Positions 58,601 to 64,000 of a stretch of DNA of 64,000 nt are shown here, in pieces. The stretch is from Notospermus geniculatus (Eukaryota > Nemertea > Pilidiophora > Heteronemertea > Lineidae). Where the stretch lies: contig NMRB01000019.1 of assembly GCA_002633025.1 (NCBI GenBank), forward strand, positions 129,484 through 193,483, in the 5' to 3' direction. A program made the translations under genes and the position numbers. The notes under the pieces are model-generated. The model did not search any database, was not told the DNA's origin, and was given only the letters and a program-made list of their open reading frames with translations. Every line of letters begins with the position of its first letter. Position 1 is the first letter of the stretch.

Positions 58601-60360
58601 GAATTAGGACATTCAGAAGTCATTCATGTCACCTGGATATTTCACCAATTTGATAAACTGGTCATGAACACGATTGATTTTCGAGTCAAGTGACACCGAA
58701 AGTATCTTCCCTAATTTCCGTCGATATCGAGACGCCACTGAGCAGATCAGTTAGAGCGGATGAGTTAATTGCCGCAATTGTTCACAGGAAATTAGGTAAC
58801 ACCTCTCAGGTAATCATATAAGACGGAGACACCTAAGTGGGGTGAACGATTTCGAATCCTGAAATGTGGACTGAATAAGAAATCGCTGCCGTGGCTAATA
58901 TTGTCGTCGAAGCCAGATGACCAGACAATCAGACTTACCTCGTTAGGAACTAAGAAATGGGTTTTTAGATTTTGAGATTTTTACCACAAAATGTGATGCT
59001 TTTGGGCCTGCGGATCGACAAAAAAATTATATGAGGAAAATAATAATGCCATCAGTCGAAAGTGAACAAGACACAAAGCCTATAACAGGAGACTTAATAT
59101 GTCCCCTCTTTATTGGCGATGGCTCGTGCGTACCAAAAAACTGGTACCAACCTAGAGCAAATGATCCCTAAGGCAATATCTTGACCGCATTTGGCTGTAA
59201 TTTACGCCAGCATTCCGAAGGTACGGCATGACCGGCGGTTTCAACCAGTTGTCGACCTATCTTTTTTTCGGACAAAAAAGATACCTGTAATCTACGTGTT
59301 ACAAGCCTTATAAGCGACTTCCCAAGCAATTACTTTATTGCCAAGCTTCTTTTCCTAATGGCGTAATAAATATATATCCGGGCTTGCACCTTCACGGACC
59401 TAATGCTACAAACTGACTTGATGACCGCGTAGTTTATATAGCTAGCCTTCTGGAATACCGTGAAATAAGGTTAGGAAACATCCCACGGCTGCCCCCGTAA
59501 GGACACTGATTTCTTTCCAACAAATCACATCATGAACCAGCGACTGTCGGCGCTGCTCCTGGCCGGATAATCACTTTCTAAACTCTATTAACTTCTCTAG
59601 GGTTTTGCTTATACTCCCTGGCCGAGATTAAGCCCGATGTTATGTTGTTTTCACTCCGGACCCTAGAGCCAGAGCATCATTTGCCTAAATGTGTGTACGC
59701 CGCATGCCCTACTTGCTACCGCGGTAGGAATCACATTAGGAAGGGTTGTTTACCCCGGTAAGAAGAATCATGCTCGTGAATGCGGACCTCATCGATCGCT
59801 GGTCAATCTCCATATGTAACACAGACTTACAATTTCCGCACATTACACAGTTTGCGGTCCGTCGTGATTGGAAGTAACGATGTCGTCAACAGGGTTGTCA
59901 GAGACACATGTGAAAAGGTTTCTCTGAACGCAGGCAGTTGGGATGACAACGGGAGCTAGTCCGCCGAGGGCGTAGCAGGATTCCAATGAAGAATTCATCA
60001 GTGCTGTCTCTTCCACGCAGTCTCTCCCTCCCCAATTTCGTCTCGATCATTTTCTGCCATTAGCAGAGACGTTCTCAAGCCACGCAGCAGGACTTGCGGC
60101 TCCCTGCCGTTACTTGTAGCATATTTCGTCCACACAGCTTTAGCTCTATAGTGAAAGGACACATCCATGTGCTGGCGTGTCAGCCAGTGTATAAGTAACC
60201 TGGAAAGGTAACTGATATCGTAAATACTTTACTTTCTCTCACACATCCAGTCTATAAAAAATATGCATATCCCAAGAACGGCAACTTGCCAAAAGAAGCT
60301 GCTCCTTAATTTTAAAATTGCGTCGCCAAAAGGGGTCCCAACAGAATTTTGAAACACCAT
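25388..60360 (-). CDS. Anion-type Cys-loop ligand-gated channel subunit (GluCl/GlyR-like)
   Basis: This encodes a pentameric ligand-gated chloride-channel-type subunit of the plasma membrane. Exons on the minus strand, 5' to 3': 60360-60233 (candidate), 51374-51253 (duplicated at 52106-51985), 47755-47688, 39808-39591, 38485-38403, 36025-35885, 28284-27941, 25663-25388. All junction phases agree, giving 1380 nt and 459 residues. The Cys-loop CSMNLHYFPMDEQDC has the canonical 13-residue spacing. Loop A reads TLWHPDTYF. M1 follows FGYYLIQTYIPS. M2 carries the anion-selectivity PAR motif, and M3 and M4 are present. SGINNQLPRVSYIKAIDVW is closest, from memory of the family, to invertebrate glutamate-gated chloride channels. 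Exon lengths 68, 218, 83 and 141 copy the pattern of vertebrate GABA-A/glycine receptor genes. Oddities are Leu at M2 6', no first loop-C cysteine, and a short proline-rich M3-M4 loop. The ligand is not determinable here. Confidence 0.88.
25664..27940 (-). other. Last intron of the Cys-loop receptor
   Basis: 2.3 kb. It contains a 177-codon minus-strand ORF (26164-26697) with no recognised features. Another M3-M4 loop exon could hide here. Confidence 0.6.
27941..28284 (-). CDS. Cys-loop receptor exon with M1, M2, M3
   Basis: 344 bases, phase 1 to 0, acceptor GTCTTTCAG, donor GTAAGT. FSCLEFIFHLKRDFGYYLIQ enters M1. HATPARISVGCLTVLTMATQ is M2, with PAR at -2' to 0', Ser at 2', Leu at 6' and Leu at 9'. 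The M2-M3 linker and M3 follow (WMSTCMVFVFGGLLEFAVAN). It equals two exons of vertebrate genes fused. Confidence 0.95.
28436..28525. repeat. Imperfect ~40-bp-stem hairpin
   Basis: Outer ACAGCAGG pairs with CCCTGCTGT. Inner CCTCTTCATCCACTCACAC (28459 on) pairs, with two mismatches, with the inverse ending at 28503. The loop is about five bases. Size resembles a pre-miRNA, but expression is unknown. Confidence 0.6.
30255..30702. mobile_element. 448-bp foldback element with TA target duplication
   Basis: GGAATCCACCATTG at 30255 and CAATGGTGGATTCC ending at 30702 are perfect inverted ends, flanked by TA on both sides. The arms stay complementary for about 170 bases with substitutions and small indels (for example CTAGACGTGATTTCCACCAA and its inverse). 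TA duplication suggests a Tc1/mariner-type mobiliser. Confidence 0.78.
35007..35113. repeat. Near-perfect 51-bp-stem hairpin
   Basis: Bases from 35007 (TATTTTAGAATGCTCC...) pair with the segment ending at 35113, with only two mismatches and a five-base loop (AACAG). Could be a young foldback, a hairpin-RNA source or a cloning/assembly artefact. Confidence 0.8.
35885..36025 (-). CDS. Cys-loop receptor exon with loop B region to beta9
   Basis: 141 bases, phase 1 to 1, acceptor ATTCTAG, donor GTAAGT. YGHPYEEILYSF corresponds to the loop B strand of GlyR/GluCl, and ILPDFVLDTRRV matches LPQFxL. In GlyR and GluCl a cysteine follows in this segment; none is seen here. Confidence 0.88.
36026..38402 (-). 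other. Intron of the Cys-loop receptor
   Basis: 2.4 kb containing the 112-bp tandem repeat and an AAATTT-rich low-complexity patch (about 37505-37545). No coding sequence recognised. Confidence 0.65.
36233..36441. repeat. Two-copy tandem repeat, ~112-bp unit
   Basis: CCGTCCCCTGGGCTTG at 36233 and CCGTCCCCTGAGCTTG at 36345 start units that remain about 93% alike through AGTTTCTT. Confidence 0.85.
38403..38485 (-). CDS. Cys-loop receptor exon carrying the Cys-loop
   Basis: 83 bases, phase 2 to 1. VSLVVSCSMNLHYFPMDEQ then DC holds both Cys-loop cysteines with 13 residues between them and the invariant F-P-x-D. Donor GTAAGT. Confidence 0.93.
38486..39590 (-). other. Intron of the Cys-loop receptor
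   Basis: 1.1 kb; it holds the inverted repeat at 39223-39397 and related TTGCCCATTGAGAGCCAAC motifs. Confidence 0.65.
39223..39397. repeat. Imperfect inverted repeat (~75-bp arms)
   Basis: AGGCGCTGCTCCA at the left end pairs with TGGAGCAGCGCCT at the right, and the arms remain complementary with mismatches up to TTGTTTGTGTC near 39300. The motif TTGCCCATTGAG recurs at 39406 and 40319, suggesting a family of related copies. Confidence 0.65.
39591..39808 (-). CDS. Cys-loop receptor exon with loops D and A
   Basis: 218 bases, phase 0 to 2, starting DYNIDMYFDQEWVDKRL (loop D). TLWHPDTYFLNAKHG is the loop A signature, and LSPDGTVRYSQR ends the exon. The donor in minus orientation is GTAGGC. An extra cysteine (NECAF) sits after loop A. 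Confidence 0.92.
39809..47687 (-). other. 7.9-kb intron of the Cys-loop receptor
   Basis: No exon of the receptor identified. A minus-strand ORF at 41985-42215 has one hydrophobic segment but no supporting splice context. It includes a short imperfect hairpin near 43358-43395 and the poly-G gap at 46879-46897. Confidence 0.55.
46879..46897. other. Poly-G run and assembly gap (NNN)
   Basis: Sixteen G followed by three N. The G-run is likely a sequencing stop; unlike the other gaps, it has no flanking duplication. Confidence 0.9.
47688..47755 (-). CDS. Cys-loop receptor 68-bp exon (beta1-beta2)
   Basis: Exactly 68 bases, phase 1 to 0, acceptor TATTTTTCAG, donor GTAAGT. It encodes ENLTVKIILHVNTLSSVSEI and two more residues, the counterpart of VxVxxxIxSxxSISExxM in GABA-A and glycine receptors. 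NLT is a potential glycosylation site. Confidence 0.85.
48670..48849. repeat. 45-bp minisatellite, copy before the gap
   Basis: About four units with GGGATCGTTACCCGGGTTCT and CCACCAGT, cut by the N at 48850. Confidence 0.85.
49515..49855. repeat. 45-bp minisatellite array
   Basis: About eight units of the same sequence family as at 62340-62866. Period varies 42-48 bases. Confidence 0.88.
51075..51508. repeat. Duplication around gap 51710, copy 1
   Basis: Matches 51809-52239 almost perfectly and includes the receptor exon. It ends at TGTCTTA, where a palindromic insertion begins. Confidence 0.9.
51253..51374 (-). CDS. Cys-loop receptor N-terminal helix exon
   Basis: Acceptor TCGTTTCAG and donor GTGAGA bound 122 bases, phase 2 to 1. 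A very basic stretch (GKRHHRKKAKH) precedes DDFVDELLRFYKRTKRP, which matches the first helix of Cys-loop receptors (xxLLxxYDxRxRP). The 68-bp exon at 47755 follows in phase. Confidence 0.78.
51509..51709. mobile_element. Candidate polymorphic palindromic insertion (MITE-like), right end lost in gap
   Basis: Begins GGCCTGTCTACACGATC right after the duplicated TGTCTTA. It contains the perfect palindrome at 51541-51568 (ACATCATCATACA/TGTATGATGATGT) and a second diverged copy about 100 bases on. The other copy (52239) continues without it, so it looks like a presence/absence difference between alleles. Confidence 0.5.
51809..52239. repeat. Duplication around gap 51710, copy 2
   Basis: Partner of 51075-51508, without the insertion. 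Confidence 0.9.
51985..52106 (-). CDS. Duplicate of Cys-loop receptor N-terminal helix exon
   Basis: Encodes the same peptide as 51374-51253, with the same splice sites, in a copied segment of about 430 bases on the far side of the N at 51710. Probably the second allele rather than a mutually exclusive exon, because the protein is unchanged. Confidence 0.72.
55355..57315. repeat. 2-kb tandem duplication, copy 1
   Basis: Collinear with 57332-59245 at roughly 97% identity. It carries an extra internal ~70-bp repeat (AATGTGATGCTTTTGGG occurs twice, near 56990 and 57060). Confidence 0.92.
57332..59245. repeat. 2-kb tandem duplication, copy 2
   Basis: Offset 1977 bases from copy 1. It has small private insertions (for example near 58215 and 57915). 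No N separates the copies and no coding sequence is recognised in either. Confidence 0.92.
60233..60360 (-). CDS. Candidate signal-peptide exon of the Cys-loop receptor
   Basis: ATG at 60360 (minus) opens MVFQNSVGTPFGDAILKLRS, then a hydrophobic core (FFWQVAVLGICIFFIDW) and CERK. A possible donor GTAAAG follows at 60232. The exon ends in phase 2, exactly what the next exon (51374) requires, and the whole reading frame then sums to a multiple of three. The intron would be nearly 9 kb. The call rests on phase and hydrophobicity only. Confidence 0.35.
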
Positions 60361-62299
60361 TAAGATTTTTTTATTTATGAAGGCATGGATATTACTGACA
60401 AAAGAAACATCAATCAAATTCTCTTAATTAGTACGGATGGCACTCTTCACCTAGTGTCGTCCCATCTCATTTTCTTTCCAGATAAAAAGTTGTTCGAAAT
60501 CTATATCACATTATTAAGTGATGAATCCAGGGTTGTTTAATGAACTACTTGATAATCAGCCAGACATCATCTCTCAAATCTGTCTCACACTTCAAGCGAA
60601 CACAAATGGAGAGACAAGAAGTTGATACATTAGCACTGCCTGATTAGAAATAATGTCTTGATGAGGGTAATGTCATCTTCAAGTCAGAGTTTTATCGGAT
60701 TTAATGGTGTACGTAGACATCGCTGTCAGGATATCCAGTAACAAGATGTTTCGAAGTTGTTAAGGTGTCGCGAGCTAAGGCCATTTAATTTGGCAGTCTT
60801 TGTTGAGATGAGTTACAAGTAGCATTCGTCTGGTCAGGTAAGGCCAGTAGATCTTTGGGAGATCAACAAGTGCGCGCCCATTACGTCGAGACTAAGCGGG
60901 AATATCAACGATGTCTACTAAGTTGAGGCCAATTGATATTCCTACAGACTGCTGGTGAATGCCCGAAAAGGTGACGCTTGTCGGGAGTAGCGCCGAGCCG
61001 AAGCCTTGTGGCCAGTTTATCTTGCACGAGATCCATAGCTGAATGTCCGCTGAGTCGAGACTTGGCAGGAATGGCGAATTCAGATTTCGTAGGATTCACG
61101 GGAGCCCCTTATAGCGACACTTGTCAGGGAGAGCGCAGCCTCGTATTAAGCATGGTAAGCTTCATCACAGGTGACCTCACCCGCGATGTACAGATTGATC
61201 TACCAGAAATTCAGTCGAGGGTCGTTGGCAATACCCTCATAAAGACATGTCATATGTCGAGGCTGGTTGATCATTCAAAGATCCTCCGATGCTCATAGAG
61301 TCAAGGCCAGTCTGAAATAGTTTCGTTCGAGTTTAGTCAAGCCTCAGTGCACATTGAGTTCAGCCTCATCGGCAGTAGCCCAGACTGTTCCGGAGATCCT
61401 TATTGCTCGTTGCCCGTATTTTCGAGTGACATCCTACCTGTGGAAGAACTCCAAAATCAATGCATACATATTTAGAAATTTTCCGCTTGGCAGACGACTC
61501 AATTCGAAGCAGGAGATTGAAGGCAAATCAAACGTTAGATGATCGTGTCTCAAAGGTAAATGTCAAAGCGACTATGACCACTGAAAAAAAGATCTTGCCT
61601 TAACATACTTAAGTGGTGCCTTTTGTTGATGCAATCAGCATATCTTTTATTGTGAAAAACCTGTCAAAGACGTCCATGACAATTCTCATTTCTCGTAAAA
61701 AACTGTACGGTACCTCTTCCAATCATCTGCATCATCAGCAAAAAAGGCATTTCGTAAATCATCTCTAACTTGTATATATACGACATCTTCTGATCACAGT
61801 CTCCATAAAGAAGATGGTCATACCTCACCGTCGGCATCAGGCAAGCGGCCAGTCCTCATATCACCTCCTATATATCAGGAAATGGTCTCATGCAATCATC
61901 TCTTCTTGTTCAGGCAAACAGTCCTTCTTCCAATCCTCTTCCACATCAGACAAATGGCCCGTCTTACAATTATTTGTAGACACACAAAAAAGGTCCGTTC
62001 AGCAATCATCTTCTACATCATGTAAATGGTCTTTCGTCAAATCATCTTCTAAAGCCAACCAGCTATCCGCTATCCAATCACATTAAACAATCGGGAATGG
62101 TTCTTCCTATCACCTTTAGTCATGTCAGTATCAGGTAAACGGCGCGTCCTCCGGTGATCCGCTAGTCTCAAAACATTTGCAGATCTTCTTCAAGTCGATT
62201 GTCTGTTCATATTTCACGCGTCGGAAATGACTACCACAGACCGATAGCAAGCAGTCGCCTGTCGCCTCGATAATCAAATGTCCGTTCCCGATTCCCCTG
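60361..62299. other. Non-coding stretch with degenerate repeats
   Basis: 60361-61600 shows nothing recognisable. 61715-62090 shows weak 42-50-base periodicity of AATCATCTTCTACATCA-type units. Confidence 0.5.
61715..62090. repeat. Degenerate minisatellite (ATCATCTTC-type units)
   Basis: Copies of roughly CAATCATCTTCTACATCA recur at irregular 42-50-base spacing (for example at 61720, 61890, 61935, 62000, 62040). Confidence 0.45.
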
Positions 62300-63255
62300 T
62301 TTTAGAAGTAAATGGATCTTACATTGCCCATGCGAGAGGCACAGAGATCGTTACCCGGATTTTTCACCAGTATTTATGGCGAGAAGCACCGGGATCGTTA
62401 CCCAGGTTCGCCACCAGTGTTACGGCAAGAGCACTGGGATCGTTATCTGGGTTCTCCACCATTATTACGCTGAGAGCACTGGGATTGTTACCCGGGTTCT
62501 CCACCAGTGTTACGACGAGAGGCACGAGACCGCTACTCGGGTTCTCCATCAGTATTACAGCGAGAGACAGGGGGACCATTACTCAGAATCTCTACCAGTA
62601 TTACGGCAAGAGTCACCAGGATCGTTACCCTAGTTCTCCACCAGTGTTATGGCGAGAGGCATGGGGAACGTTTCCCAGGTTCTCCACCAGTGTTACGGTG
62701 AGAACATCAGGATCGTTACCCGGGTTCTCCACCAGTATTACACCGAGAGCAGGATCGTTACCCGGGTTCTCCACCAGTATTACGCCGAGAGCAGGATCGT
62801 TACCCGGGTTCTCCACCAGTATTACGCCGAGAGGCACCAAGATCGTTGGCTGGCTTCTCCACCAGTGCATCTTCGATGATCGAAGGCCGATCTGCTATCC
62901 ACTGCGTTACACCGCACATCACCCTTCGAGGAATTGACCGGCCCACGGCGTATCTGCCGCCTCGAGAAGAAGAGGCCAATCAGAATCGGTGTTGTAAAAT
63001 TTGAATCGTGGTACAAAGAGTGGTAGCCGAAGACCCGATATAAAGTGCAATATGATTGGTCGCCCGGTAAAGTTGGCATCCTGCCAAGATACGCCGCCGA
63101 CTGGTCTATTTCTCGAAGGGTGATGTGCGATGTAACGTACATGTAGTGGTGAGCAGATCGGCCTTCGATTATCGAAGATGCACCAGTGTGAGGCACGGAG
63201 ATCGTTACTCGGATTCTCCACCAGTGTTTGTTAGGCGAGAGGCACGGCGATCATC
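62300..63255. repeat. 45-bp minisatellite array interrupted by a foldback element
   Basis: Unit anchors (GATCG or variants) lie at 62346, 62393, 62438, 62483, 62528, 62574, 62620, 62666, 62711, 62753, 62795 and 62841; the period is 42-47 bases. Units resume after 63181. The 219-codon ORF across it is a consequence of the near-multiple-of-three period. Confidence 0.9.
62867..63181. mobile_element. 315-bp foldback element inserted in minisatellite, 6-bp target duplication
   Basis: GCATCTTCGATGATCGAAGG at 62867 is the inverse of the end at 63181 with one mismatch, and the arms stay complementary for about 95 bases. ACCAGT occurs at 62861-62866 and 63182-63187; one copy belongs to the minisatellite unit, so the target duplication is visible. 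No coding capacity. Confidence 0.8.
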
Positions 63256-64000
63256 AGTCTTGTGTTCTCTTGTCTGCGATCTTCTTACTTGGGGGCTGGT
63301 AGAAGCAAACTCAACTTGGTGTAGACGAGAGGTACAACCGTAGTGGATCAGTGCACCTTCACTGCTGACGTGATATTGTTGCCGTGTGTGACTGTCCCTA
63401 ACCGATTGGACAAGGTATCAAGCTGGGAATTAATAAACTAGACTTAATCTTTACTGGTGGGAGAGGTAGACGTAGAGCTTTTCTTACCGCACTGACAATT
63501 CCGTAACTGTGAAAACTGAAGTGTCCATCGAACTATCTGTACCCTTACCTGTAAGGGCTCAACATGCCTCCCGGCGGACATGTCATTACAGTGGTCAGTA
63601 CGCTGGGCAGGCGGCAATGGTACTCTTTTTGATAGCTATCATACCAAACGGTCATTACTACAACCAACCCCGTCCATTCATAAGTCATGTTTATCTACTA
63701 ACAGTCTCTCGATCCCTCTCGGGGGACACTATCACAGTTATCATTAATGTACACATCTCTATAGCGTCGATAGACTGTTTGAGCTGCGCCTGGGTGTGTT
63801 ACTGCTCTTTTATTCAACGATCTGATAGTGATACGTGAACAGTACTTTCAAATAAGGAGACTGCTTGCGTTACACAGGTCATTTTGGCTATGGGGTATGG
63901 TGTCGAACGCAACTGACACCACATTTATGACGAATTTCACGCTATGGATGACAAGAGTCAGGTATGCCTTGGTCATCATATATTGTCGAACTTACTGGAC
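63256..64000. other. Non-coding end of window
   Basis: No repeat, RNA gene or exon recognised on either strand. Confidence 0.5.

Larger units (their letters stand above)
52240..60232 (-). other. Presumed first intron of the Cys-loop receptor
   Basis: Dominated by the 2-kb tandem duplication. A short acidic ORF on the minus strand at 53468-53650 ends near a GTGAGC donor, but I cannot assign it. Confidence 0.45.

Noticed and set aside
59255-59283. Short A/T hairpin after the 2-kb duplication
   Set aside because: About 10 bp of T-run/A-run pairing, common by chance in such DNA.
62278-62937. 219-codon ORF with repeated PGFSTSIT
   Set aside because: It is the minisatellite read in a frame kept open by its period; no start context or unique sequence.
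1-64000. tRNA, rRNA and snRNA genes
   Set aside because: I looked for box A/B and conserved stems on both strands and found no convincing candidate; a covariance-model scan was not possible.

Overview
The window is eukaryotic genomic DNA from what is probably a marine invertebrate. Genes are split into many short exons with GT-AG introns, transposon-like inverted repeats are common, and the 8-mers TACATGTA and TAGGCCTA occur far more often than chance predicts. Near-identical segments flank four of the five assembly gaps (N at 2259, 20231, 48850, 51710). That pattern suggests alleles of a very heterozygous genome that were not merged. I cannot name the species from the sequence; a lophotrochozoan or an invertebrate deuterostome would fit.

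Layout. (1) 1-2258 holds six exons (ligand-domain end to TM2) of a GABA-B-type receptor and stops at a gap. (2) 5223-21135 (+) is a complete 14-exon GABA-B-type metabotropic receptor of about 1004 residues, with signal peptide, bilobed ligand domain, seven TM helices, coiled coil and a C-terminal TIV PDZ-ligand motif. Its exons 4-9 repeat the 1-2258 segment, and its last exon is duplicated across the gap at 20231. (3) 21136-25387 is intergenic and contains a 149-bp TTA-flanked MITE. (4) 25388 to about 60360 (-) is an anion-type Cys-loop receptor gene (GluCl/GlyR-like). Seven exons are secure and one candidate signal-peptide exon lies at 60360-60233. It converges on the GABA-B gene. (5) 60361-64000 contains a 45-bp minisatellite interrupted by a 315-bp foldback element.

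The two real genes are a metabotropic and an ionotropic receptor of the kinds used for inhibitory neurotransmission, lying tail to tail. The introns carry most of the repeat content: a Helentron-like element with tandem 145-bp monomers (9399-10141), several foldback elements and long hairpins, a 2-kb tandem duplication (55355-59245), and a composite repeat coupled to the same 45-bp minisatellite (48331-50194). I found no tRNA, rRNA, CRISPR array or recognisable transposase. The most noteworthy points are the receptor's atypical pore (6' Leu) and missing loop-C cysteine, the conserved GC-AG intron, the Helentron-like element, the foldback insertion with visible target duplication, and the haplotype-duplication pattern that affects gene counting here.
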